Shown piece after piece: positions 1-11,900 of a DNA stretch of 64,000 bases. The notes below the pieces were generated by a model. That model had not been told where the DNA came from. It was given only the letters and a program-made list of their open reading frames with translations, and did no database searches. Position 1 is the first letter of the stretch; each line of letters opens with the position of its first letter. The position numbers were made by a program, and so were the translations under genes. Source of the DNA: Blasia pusilla (taxonomy: Eukaryota; Marchantiophyta; Marchantiopsida; Blasiales); the NCBI GenBank assembly GCA_050084515.1, contig CM114271.1, positions 54,870,001 through 54,934,000 of the forward strand. The letters run 5' to 3'.

Positions 1-1719
1 AGTGCTATAAATTGAGTACATGATATATGTAAGATATGTTGTGCGCATACACATCACTACAAAACTCACATCACTGGTCATATCTACACACCACACAACA
101 CCAATCTTCCCAACACACTGGTTAATTCATCCATAAACCAAACAAACTCATGCATATACATTGAGGCCCCGCAACAAAATCACCGTAAAAGTGGTATATC
201 TAGTATAAAACTCCACTCCTAAATCTACATCGGCATATCAAGCCTCGTCTACCCTCTGCTATTAGGAAATCTGGACGTTAGCACCCTGGTCCTATCTCAC
301 ACACAAGCAAGAGAGGTGCTCCAACAACCCAACATGAGAAAGATGGCTTGGGAAAGCCATCTTCCTCCCTTATATAGGTGTGGGAAAAGCTAAAAAGCTC
401 TTCCCTCAAAACTAGCAATGCTCATGGTAAAGTGCACGCACAAGTTACTAGGGCGGGTGACCTGCTCAACAAGTCATCTGATTGTCAAAGACCAAAATAG
501 GACAATCCTCACAAACAACGTTCCTAACACAAAAGACCTATCCTCAACCTCATCCGACATCTCGCGACAAAGTTACACTCAAGACAGTCAGTCCGTTGGC
601 TCTCTATGCCATCATTGCGATAGATCTCTACCTATCGCCTACTAAGATATGACAAATAAGACTTAATACATGACTACAATTTTCATTTATAGTACATTCA
701 TTATTCAAGATTTCTTACTTTAAAGATATGTTGCAAATACTTCTACAAGTGCTTTATACTTTTGGGCTTGTTTGTCTTGTCTCTCCTTTATGACTTCAAT
801 CAAGTCCTTGGTAATGACATTGTGAACTTCACTTATTGAGTTTTTTCCAATTTTTTTCCTTTGATCCCACAACCAAGGCTTGGCTTCCTTATATTGAAGA
901 GTCATTGATACCATTAAATTCAACAATGAAACTATATTTGGTTTGTTCAAGATGGTCTCTAGATGCATCTACGAAGATAAGAGAAGTGTTAAGAGAGGTA
1001 TCATTTAAAACATATCTCCCTAGGGTACAAATATGTGCATTTAAAATTTTGGAAAATCACTCACTCCAAGTTCGTCTTGTGGGTGAATTGGTTCATATGG
1101 CTCTTTGTGAGTGTTTCCTTAAACTCCATAGCTTGATGCATCTACCAAGATACATTTCTTATGAGGAAGTGTTAATATGTGAAAGAATTAAAACAAGACA
1201 AGAACAGGAGGAAAAATACTACACACGTGGAATAGTGCTTGCATAATGTGGTCGATCTTCTTTGGATTCACAAGTTTGACTTCATCTATTAGATATCCAT
1301 ATTTTTCTACCATTGAGTGAGAGGAGATATTAGAAGATGATAGATAATACAATATAGACAATACACATAAAGTCAAATTTCTTTTCCTATCAATAGTGGG
1401 AAATATTTTCTTGTTGTTTTTGTCAAGCAGACTTGTGTTTGCATGTTAAGAAGACACTCTCCAATAATAATATAGATTAGCATCATTCCGAATGGGATCG
1501 ATTGTGCACTCATTGATGGTATCGGTGCGTAGAGAGTAGCCTCATGAAACATTTTGGCCTTTCTTTGATGTTCTGTTAGTGGAGGGATTTGTAGAAATGA
1601 CAGGGATGTCCCATTACTAAACTCCCAAAATCGTTGGAACCGGAGCTTGACCTAAATGGATTGTCAATTTATTTTGTTTTCGTGACTATTTTTTGTAGTG
1701 GCATATGCACCATAGATAC

Positions 1720-2420
1720 TACCAAAATCTATGTTATAATGGGCCATCATCAATGCACAATAGGACAAAATAGTGGAACAATAAAGGTCGGGTCCCATGG
1801 GACCCGATCGGCCCTTATTGGGTCGGAAACATAATTTGGTCTATGACCAATCTATGTTTCCACGGGAAAAATCAAGAAAATACGTAGGTTCTTCGTACAA
1901 ACTGTTAGACATTCAACAAGAAGGGTCGCCAGGACGTTGGATAATTTTTGCGCCCATTTTTTTTTGGCGCAGAAAAAACAGCGACCCTTGATGGTCACCG
2001 CGACCTGTCGCCCATGGGACCCGACTCTAAGACAAATGAGCAACATGTTTAAATTTTGTTCCTTGAGTCACACTAGATGGATAGAGAAAATGAATTTGAG
2101 TGGAAGAGGAAAACACTTTTATTAATTAATTATCATTAGTTTTATTTATATTATTGATGATCTTAGGTGTATAAACTACAATATAATGGGCAGCCCTATA
2201 TATACAATAAGACAAAATAATGGGATAAGAAGAAAAAATAGTAACATGTTTCAATTTTTTTCCCTTTTGAGTCACATAAGATAGGTAGATAATTGATAAT
2301 TTTATTAATTTATGTTGTAATGGGTGATCTTAAGTTTATAATAAGGAAAAATAATAGCATAATTAGAAAACTAGCAAAAATTTTATAATTTTTTTCCCTT
2401 AATTCGTGTTAGATGGGAAG
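1720..2420. repeat. degenerate tandem repeat
   Basis: Three diverged units begin near 1738, 2184 and 2315. Each runs: TAATGGGC or TAATGGGT, then a (A)CAATAGGACAAAATA-like block, then ACATGTTT, then a T-rich TTTTTCCC/TTGTTCC block, then GAGTCAC or similar and AGAT(A/G)G. The first unit is interrupted by the foldback element at 1787-2025. Alignment is by eye and divergence is high. Confidence 0.5.
1787..2025. mobile_element. foldback / MITE-like element
   Basis: The ends form a perfect 15-bp inverted repeat, GTCGGGTCCCATGGG at 1787-1801 and its reverse complement at 2011-2025. The left arm also contains an 18-bp perfect palindrome, CGGGTCCCATGGGACCCG (1789-1806). Inside are further inverted arms: AAGGGTCGC near 1920 with GCGACCCTT at 1981, and TTTTTGCGCC with GGCGCAGAAAA around a T-tract. 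It is only 239 bp long and codes for nothing recognisable. The neighbouring tandem-repeat unit lacks it, which gives an approximate empty site. No clean target-site duplication was seen. Confidence 0.5.
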
Positions 2421-5399
2421 GTAAAATGAATTTTAATAGAGAAGGAGTAGATATCATTTAGATTTTATGGAAAGATGGAATTATTTAGGGGAGTGGGATA
2501 TCATTTAAATTTTAATTGAGGAATGGAATTACTTAGACAAGCGTAATGTTATTACTCTTCTAATATTTAAGAAAATAGAAATCATATTTAAACCTTGAAA
2601 AGAAAATTATCATTTAAAAAAATCATGTTGATTCACATTTCATATTTTGGGAAAGGAAAATGAATTTGAATGGAAAAGGGAAATGATTTCATTAATGAAG
2701 ATTAACTTATAATTTAGTGAGTGGATGCTATTTTGGTGGGAAGAGTGGAAGGGGAAGAAGAGGTCTTGTTCAAACTTTTACGGAGGAGTGAAATTATTTA
2801 GGAGTGTTGGGTATTATTTAAAAGTGAAATGTTAGCACTCTTTCAAGATTTTAAAAAGAGGAAATTCTACTAACATTTTTAAATGAAAATTTTCCTAAAT
2901 TATTAGAAAAATCATTCTCGCGCGTAAACACTTGCATGCTAACTAGTCTCTATAACGGAAAAACTTCTGCATAGAGAAATAAGACAAGAGAAATAATAAT
3001 ACCGCTTATAGAAGGTGCCGTTCAAGAGACTTTCCCTCATAATATTGAGCTCCAATTTAATATTTTTATTAATGCTTTTTTTTTCATTCACTATATGGGA
3101 CGATCTTTTTGTGTGTTATTACAAATACTATTTATTATCTTAGGGAGTTCTCTTTTCCATTCTTCCCAAAGTTGGGTAATTCTAGTGAAGTCAAATATTT
3201 ATACATGCATTAATTTAGTAAGACACAATAGCAACAAGATACTATTTTGTCTTTTAAATGTCTTAAACTTTTGGTTTTTCCATGGTAGGCATGTATGATG
3301 GTTTAAATTACCTCCTAAAATGAGAATTAACTTTTAAAGTTATCAAGTTACTCTCATTTAAATCAATTTCAAGGATATTTATGGAATCAAAATTCCATCA
3401 TGTCATTATGTACTCGCATACATGTCAACTAAAATAAATTGATGACCTCATGCGCAACTGGGAGTGAACTAGTATCAAAAAGACATACACCATCACCCTC
3501 AAGATTTACATCTTGATGTCTAGGGAGCCATGAATTCATGTCTTTCTAGAGCTCCTCGTTAAAATCAACGGGCGAGTCATTCTTCTTATGACTAGATTGA
3601 TCCATGTTAGAGTTACCCAACTCGCCACTTTTTTCCTTCCTCTCCCAATTGTATACCTTTTTGAATTCCTTGAGAATAGCTCACCATTTTTTCTTATATT
3701 TGTTTCCATCTTGGATGGAGTTATCAACCCCATTAGTCAAGCAAAAGGTATCCGCTTTGGACCATTATAACTTTCCATAAGACATACATGGTTGTTTACT
3801 CCCATGCAATTCCATGGTTTCCACTTCATTTTCCATAGCGATGATCAAATTTTTTATGTGGATCGAGGAGCTTATCTTTGGGCAGTTCAATTACGTCTTG
3901 AGGAACATCCTTCATGCATAGATATTTTTGGATCAAGTATTACTATTGGAGTTTTGCACATAATGGAAACATTGTCATTAACAATATCTTCCACCAACTC
4001 CACAAAATACTATTGCTACTCCAAGTATTTTTTTCTTGTATTAATACAATGTAGAGCTCCCCTACAAATTGTAATATCTCATGGGGACTTGCACAAAAAC
4101 AAATCAAGTTGGCTAGTTAGAAGGAAGGCACTATCAACATGAGATAAAGTTAGAATAGGCCCATATTTTGGGCTACTCACTTTCATATTAGATAAATGAA
4201 AATTGTGAGACTAAAGGGGCTTGCTACTCATTAATGTTTAATAAGACGTGAGAAAATAATCTTTGTATGATGGAAACCCACTTCGATGTTCATTACATTC
4301 ATTGAAGACAAAGAAAAACATAACATATGATACAGTTAGAAGGGATGACGAAAGGGAGGTTGATGAGACAAAACGTGTTTTTAAAGCACAACCAAGGCAA
4401 TCACACAAGGCTTCCGGGTAGCATGATCTAAATATCTTGCTCTTGAACTTCTTCCATTAGGCAAGTCTAACATGGTACAAGGAGAGTTCACATCCTTATG
4501 AGTGAAATTGAAAGGTTTATATTAGGCATTATAATTGCTAAACATCGAATCGTGAAAATGGAAAAAAGGAAAAATGTGGTGGGTGGAAACAAACACAATG
4601 GCTTATGCAAAAAACTTTCTAACATCCCACTCACTACCTTTTAGTAGAAAATTGAAAATAAGCTTATTGAAATGATGTGATTCAAGAGTGGGAAGGTGAA
4701 GACTTTCGTACTTAGATCATAGTTTTCAACATCATCTGTGCACGTGTAGACAAACTTGGGGGGAAGAATGGACTCAAGACTCAATCCGGCCTCATTGATT
4801 CATTGAAGCATCCGTGGAGGTGGGAAGTAAAGTGGGTGGTGATAAGGACTTGGAGATTCATATAGTAAGAGTTGTTTGTGCATACCATCTACTATTAGTT
4901 TGTCCATAAGGCGAAGGGTGCATTAGTCTACCAAGTGTTGGCAAAGTGCACCATACAAGCATGTAAGGTGTCACTTCTTTGGATGTATGGAAGATTCCAA
5001 GGACGTCCGTTATGGAGACAAGAACGTGCTTGGGGAGCAATAATGCATCCCCCCCAAAAGAAGAATGGAATGTGCGTATCCATGTCTAGCAATGGTGCAC
5101 CCTTTTTTATGAGCGTAATTCATTGTTGTATGCTCAAATCTAATAGTTGTGGATAAGCCATTTTTGAGAAAAATTATTGATCTAGAAGGGCTTGTGTAAT
5201 TATCATAAGTGGAACTTGCTTACTTAGCTTTACAATGGATTAAGAATAGTTTCGATGTGGCAATTTTACCTTTGGGAAGAAGAAGAAAAAATCCAAAAGC
5301 GATTTCGTATTGTAAAATTGTTCAGGATAGATCCAAGACTTGCACATTAAGTGAATCTTGGTCTTATTTGGCCATTATAGAGTGAGGGATTTGGTGTCA

Positions 5400-5910
5400 C
5401 TAGCTATCTTTCACCGAAGCTTATTTCCACTAGATACCTTATCCAACCTAATACTCTTGGCTTTGACATCTTCCAAATCCAATATCACTATTTTCGGTGG
5501 AGATGATTACCTTTCAATACCTAATCCAACCTGACACCATTGGCTTTGACACCTTATGAATCCAATGTCACTTCCGCCTACCCATCAGAGAACAACTTTG
5601 ACTCTAGCGCCACTACATTTGACACACTTTGAATTTGACGTCACTTCCTTTTTCCCACCGGAGAATAACTTCTGAAGGAAATAATATTAAATTTAGGGCA
5701 TCTCTTTAAATCCTATATCACTTCCTCTTTCCCATTAGATAATATTTGTGATATTAACGCCATTGAATTTAGGGTGTCATTTTGAATCCGATGTTACTTC
5801 CTCCTTGATACTGGAGAATAACTATTATGTAAAAGCCAATGGATTTGACACACTTAAAATCCAATGTCACTTCCTCCTTCCCACTAGAGAATAACTTTCA
5901 TGTAAATGAT
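5400..5910. repeat. degenerate minisatellite, period about 70-90 bp
   Basis: The phrase AATCCAATGTCACTTCCTCC-like, followed by TTCCCACTAGAGAATAACTTT-like sequence, recurs about six times. The CACTT cores lie near 5487, 5571, 5640, 5727, 5793 and 5866. Units differ by substitutions and small indels. No open frame spans the array. Confidence 0.6.
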
Positions 5911-7939
5911 TGAGAGACCAATCAAAAAATCTAGATCTATGTAGAAAAGAGTGATTTTGTATTTTAATGGACCCCAAACAAAAATCTTTGTTTCTTTCAT
6001 AACCTATATATGTTTGACATGTTTCATTTTATCATGAATCCTTTTGGCACTCAAGAGAGCTGTAACAATGTGATTATCATACTGAATTATTGGTAATACT
6101 AGAAAAAATAACATTATTGATTAATTTCTTCAAGCACACATCTCAAGTTGTTCGTTTTAAAAAAATGAAGTATACTTAGCTTTAGTAGTTAACAAAACAA
6201 CACTTCTTTGTAAGTTTGATACTCTAACGTTGACAAAGTGGCATTTGTCGCAAATCTTCTTGAAGACTAATGCTCCATGCGGTAAGTATATCAGACTTTC
6301 TTCTAACTTGTTCTATGTACAAATGTGCAAATTTATTCTTCATTCAATATTGGTTGTTAATCATAAGCGCATTGCAATATTAAAATATGATGTATTCTTT
6401 TTGATATATTATTTCCTCTTATATATAACAAATTTTATGCTCTTTTGCCATAGTTTTTTTCAACTTTTGCAATTTTGGCATATTCTAAAGTTGTTTTCTA
6501 TTTCTATGGCAATATACTTTTAGACTACCAAAAATTTTGTTGAAGAATACAACTTATAACATTTAATTCACCCAAGTCCATTTCTTAAGAACTTTTAATT
6601 TGAATCCATTTCATTAATACTATACAATGACACACAAACAAGTGTAACCTCATATGTAACGAGCTTATCTTGGAATCCTCAATAGTAAGAATACTCCTAG
6701 TAAACCATTATGTAGATCATTTTCATGCAGAAAGACTCCCAATATACATGGGTTGTCATATACAAAAGTCTAATATCCATGTAACTACGAATCTTAACAC
6801 ATCTACATTTGAACAATTAAATAAATCCAATAATAGAATATGAAATTGATGAAATGTGCAATCAGTTATGCCTTATCCAAACTTCCACTAAATGATATAC
6901 ACTCTGTTACCAACAAGAGACAACATGCAATAAACTCTCAATGTATAATCTCCGATCAATCCTAGCCCACTCTACAAGAAAGAATCAAAACTCAATACAT
7001 ACTAGGTGTATTGTATCACCGATTCTAACATGGTTTTGATTGAAGGAAAATGTGCTCCAAATGATCATCAATTTTCAGGCTTACAAATTAAAGTTAGGAA
7101 AGCAAACTCATATGGATCATATTTTGCAATTTCACAACCGAGGAAAAGAAGGCAACGACATTAAAAAAGTCACACAAAGCACAAAGATAGAGTTTTGTGC
7201 AAAATATACGGGTTTAATTATTTTTAAAAAGTACCAATTGTCGAGTCATACTAGATGTATGATTTATGTGTTGAAAATCCCTAAAGTATAACATAAATGA
7301 CTTGCTTGTCATCATCCCACTTTATCTAGGGTTGTTGTCTTTCATTGATTGTACAAGTATAATTTCAAACTACACCGGGTTCCATGAAGATTTTTTGAGT
7401 AAATTCTTTACTTGATAGTCCTCTTATCAATTGGAATATGAAATCATTTTCACGAGAGATCTATACATTGAGATTAGAAACATATTACTTGTAAATTTAC
7501 AAATAAATCCTCTAAATACATAATATTTTTAGTTTCATAAAATTACCAAATCAAACTGGATTTGTACTACTAGTTGGAAGAAGAAGATATGCTTACACAT
7601 GCAGAAGATATTTACCATAGGGGGTTAATATTTCATACCGCAAAGATTCTTCAAATGTTTTTTGAAAGTGCTAGCATCTATTTATGGCCCCTACTACCAT
7701 AGGCTCCATTAACCGGTTCTCTCTCTCCTATTTCCACGCGGTATTTTAGAGGAGTCGAATCGTAATGCAAATACTGCATACTGAGAATTGGATGTAAGCC
7801 GTAATAGGGCTCGGAGTGATGTTGAGAACACCGCGTTAGTCTCCCTTAGTGTTCTCTATGCCAGAACTATGTTCGTGCTTCTCCACGTCTTGTTTAGTAG
7901 GTCTTGGATTGACTTTGGTCAAGGAAATCCGTCCTGAAA

Positions 7940-8029
7940 ATGCACAGAAGAGCTAGGGATATTCATCGGATGCACGAAAGAGCCAGAGATATTCATCGGA
8001 TGCACAGTAGAGGTAGAAATATTCATCGG
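7940..8029 (+). repeat. 30-bp tandem repeat, three units
   Basis: Three head-to-tail 30-bp units of the form ATGCACAGAAGAGCTAGGGA plus TATTCATCGG, with a few substitutions. Because 30 is a multiple of three, the units read as a ten-residue peptide repeat (Met-His-x-x-x-x-x-Ile-His-Arg) in a short open frame. They lie just upstream of the GC-rich leader of the ATX gene, so a promoter-proximal minisatellite is the simplest reading. Translation is not supported. Confidence 0.75.
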
Positions 8030-8099
8030 ATCGGGTTCGGAGTTGTTGTTGTTCTTCCCATGCAAAAGAAAATGAAAACCTTCCCGGAGATAACGAGGA

Positions 8100-8957
8100 G
8101 GGTAAACACGATCCTCGCGGACCTTTCGCAGGAGGGACCGGATCCGCCGATCTGCTTCGCTCGTAGCTAGCAAGCATCATGGTGGCTGGCAGCCGTCGAT
8201 CGGACACCCCGATAATCTGCCCCCGATCGATCGATTGAACAGAACCGATCCGTCGTTGCTTGTGCGTGTGCGAAAAAGGAGAGGCAGGCGTCCACGTGAG
8301 AGTCCCCGCGGGAGGGGCTGCGGGGGACGAAATCGCGAGCGGCGAGGCCCGGATCGCGATTCGGTCAAACGCTCAGGGGAAACACGGTACGCTTTGTTCG
8401 CGACGGCGCGGATCGCAGGGCCGTTGACTAGAGCCGCACATCGCGATTCGCGTTTCCCTCCCCCGGACCCCGGTTTCGCTGGGACTCAGGGAGGGGGGGG
8501 GCCCAAGATGTAGGACCGAAAAAAAATAGCGGCAGCTCTGACAAAGGAAGACCACTCGAGACTTCACTCGTAAACAGCGTAGCTCGTTGAATTAGGTCGC
8601 GGTATTGAATAAGGTTCATGTGTAGCTGTGCATATCATTTGCTGACGACCGCGGGACTGCCTCTTACTTTCGCTTTATGCCTCCTTTATGTACGCAGTTC
8701 GTTCGAGCTCCAGGAAGGAGGGAGTGTGCTTGTGTGTGCATGTTTGTGCCCGCGGATCATCAGGAATGTCAACTTTGTTTTCTGTTCTTTTACAATCTGC
8801 GTGCCTGTCCGCAAGCCCAGCTTGGGTTTACACCACTAATTGCTCAGCTGCCGTGGGCACTAGAATCGGCATTCTTTCTATTGTTTTCTGTTAAGGGCTT
8901 TTCAGGTCCTATAATTTGTTTTCTGCCAATTGGTGCTGTTCTCTGGGATTTCTGTAG
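8100..8957 (+). promoter_or_regulatory. GC-rich leader/promoter of the ATX gene
   Basis: Base composition changes sharply from AT-rich to GC- and CpG-rich at about 8100 and stays so to about 8500, then returns to ordinary composition. The first recognised ATX exon begins after an acceptor (tttctgtag) at 8957, so this interval should hold the promoter, the 5' untranslated exon and possibly a short coding first exon. No TATA box or start codon could be assigned with confidence. Short open frames on both strands here look spurious. Confidence 0.5.
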
Positions 8958-11900
8958 GGTGGAATTGGCAGTCTTCCGAATAGGCCGAATGGAATTGCCA
9001 CGACAGCTGGAGAAAATGATGTAGCGGGTGATGGTCCTAAGGTGAAACAAGCACGTAAGGCAAAAATCCAGCCCGGTGACTGCGGAAAGCGTAAGGGTCA
9101 ATCGCGTCTGAAATTGCCTCAAAGGGATGCTATCCCCGTGGTAGGTCAAGGGTATACCATTATGGAAGTGGCAGATGCTGCCCCTGTTTCGGGAGCGCAA
9201 AAGCAAAGCACGCTGGACCAGTTTTGGAAGGAGCCGATGAATCATGCAATTTCAGTGAAAGACGTTGTAAAGGTCGTGCAACCGGTGGAAATTGTGGTGG
9301 CGGGTCTCTCGAAGCACATGGAGAGTGCCTCTAAATTCAAGAGAAAGAAGGATAGTGAAGGCTTTCTGAGAGAGCCGCTGAAGGGTAACGTCTTCCCTGC
9401 TATTCCTCTTGATGTTGTTTCTTTACCGAGGAAACGTCAAATGATCAAGAAGGCAGTACACGCAACAATTCTGAGGGAAGGTTTACACTACAATGGGGTT
9501 GTAAACAAAAAAAGAGCTAAAGTGGGAACTGAGAAATATGATGGACTTTCATCGTCAGCTAAACCTCAATTCAGGAAGAGGCCCAGACTGCCCACAACTC
9601 CAGCAAGTCCAGATCCATTTCAGAAGTTGTCATACACCAAGACGTTGAATGTAGATTCTGAAGAGTGTTCTAAGAACTCGCTTGGTAAGATCATTGTGAA
9701 GAAGCAACCAAGGATCAGAAAGGATGGCAAACCTGATGAGCGGTTCAAGTGTGAAATTAGTGGCTTGGTTACCACACCCCTCGATGAGTCTCCCTTACTT
9801 GAAGATTCTGGAATGCCTTTGGTGGAAGAGATCACATCAAAACGTGCAGGGTCAAACCATCCATCAGGGACAAGGAAGGATGGCAAGCCGGATGAAAGAT
9901 TCAAGATCAGGAAGGTTTCAAGCGCTTCAGATTTTGTGAGACAGGATTTGGGCATGAAACGATGTTCATTACTACAAGGAAGGGTCAAAGATAATGAAGC
10001 AGAGATGGAGATTCCTATTCTTCCACAAGGACGAAAGATTTTGTCTGCTGAAGTCATAAAGAATGGCAAGGCCAGTGTAAGGGTTAAAAGTGAAGAGAAA
10101 GTAGCAGCTGGACATGTGGAGACATACCTGACAAAAAGGCCAGAGGTGACTATGAGCTTTCCAGTTCCGAAGAATGAATTAACTTCTGTAGTGCGGGTTC
10201 GTGACCCTAATTCGAGGAAAGAAAGGAGGTTATCCACAGGCACAAGGAAGGATGGCAGGCCAGATGAGAGATTCAAGCGCAGAGATGATGCAACTGCTGC
10301 AATTGGACCAAGTGTAAAGTTATTACGGGGGAAGAGGACCAAGTATAAAGTACTTCCAAGTGTTCTGATTGAAGATCACCGAAGACAGGAGCCTGTGGCT
10401 GAGAGCACCATTAGTTGTAATAATTCTGAAGAGGGTGTTGAAGGAAGGAATGATTTGAAGATGGCAGCTTTGAGAGGTTCTCATATTAAACTGCAAGAAA
10501 CAAAGGGTGGAGAGGAGACTAGTGATAAGCAGAGGAGTCTGTTGGATGAAAGAGGGAAGAGACCTTTACAGGTTGCTACGAAAAGGAGACAGAAAATCGA
10601 AGAGCAGGTGGTTTCTGAACCTCTGCAAAGTGTGAACAGGCAAGATGCAAGGGCCACAATTGGAAGTGTCCATGCCAAGAAGCTCCCCGAAGTACAGAAA
10701 AACGGTGTGAGGAATCCAAAGAGGGTCCAACTGAAGCGTCTCTTTGTAGATAATCCAGGACCCTCTCAGTTGGCAGGTGGGAAAAATGGCACCAATAGCC
10801 GAGTTGTGAAGTCTCTATGGAGTCCTCCCAAGCAGATGAAGCATATTGCAGAGTTTGGATCCAATGACTCCAGGTTTCCATCCAGACCTGCAAAGTCAAC
10901 AAAGTTCCTGTCCTTACAGCAGTTGGATGTGCACAAAAAAAATGCGAAATGTAGTGTGACGTCAGTAACTCCGGTGGTAGGAAATCAAGAGCAGACAAGT
11001 ACATCTGATGTGACCATCTCTGACTGTTGTCTACCTGCACCCCATAATCAGACTTCACCATCAAGCTTTGTTGAAACTCACGAAGACTTGCGACCACATG
11101 TAAAGCCCAAGCTGCACACGAATGGGTCACTATCATGTGATGTGATTTTTTCCATGCCTGAGCAGGAAAGTGGAAAGCATACTATGTCTGACCCGCCCAT
11201 TGAAATGGAAAAGACAGAGGAACAGTCTCAGAGAATTCCTGAGAAGGCAAATCCTGGTATTAGAATGACCCCAAGGACAAGAAAGCTCACTGACGCAATG
11301 CAAAATTTTCTCTTACAGAAGGCAACACTCTTACAACAGTGGAAAGAGTGAGTGATGAACTAGCACACATGTGAGAACGTTGCCAATGCAATACTCATCT
11401 TGGAGTTATGTTACGAGGACTGTTGGCAGATGACATTGATACAATGCCAAGTATCATCCTGTAGGCAGTGTTTTGTTGAATGTGGCCACACAGGTTTCAC
11501 ATAAGTTCATTCCTTCCAAGTACAGATAGAAGCTCATGAGAGTAAGCTGGATTTGACTGTGCAGGATGGAGCTTGGTAAAATACATCCTATGGCTCTAAT
11601 TGGTCGCAGCTGCAAGGTAGTCATGTGGGCTGTCAGTGGGTTATTCTTGGTTTCAGATTGGTAACTGAGCTCAAGAGGTCTCTCAAATCAAAAGTTTCTA
11701 GGGCCCCAAGAGATTAGGACAAAAGCCCTTCTTTCTTGACTTCCTGTAATCGTATTTGTAATAGAACTGCGTTCATTTGTATTACAACCGGATGATGCTG
11801 TACACTTCTATTCATAGTCAGCTTTTCTTAAGCTTGTACATCTAATTAGGTAGTTTTTGGTTAGTTTCTCAATACTTGTGACCTCAGTTGTATTGACTGG

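Larger units (their letters stand above)
1..7700. other. AT-rich intergenic DNA with repeat debris
   Basis: This stretch is strongly AT-rich. The longest open frames are 60-136 codons, carry no domain I recognise, and occur on both strands. The 136-codon frame at 836-1246 (+) and the 82-codon frame at 720-968 (-) overlap each other and look like chance or decayed sequence. Apart from the repeats listed separately (1720-2420, 1787-2025, 5400-5910) I see no gene, no RNA gene and no recognisable transposase or reverse transcriptase. Very old transposon remnants are likely but cannot be named by eye. Confidence 0.6.

Noticed and set aside
5400-5910. Repeat array considered as a CRISPR array
   Set aside because: Units are degenerate with no constant repeat separated by unique spacers, and the window is eukaryotic.
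9620-10342. 240-codon frame on the minus strand inside the ATX long exon
   Set aside because: It is a shadow of the basic, Lys/Arg-rich coding strand. It has no domain and no splice continuation.
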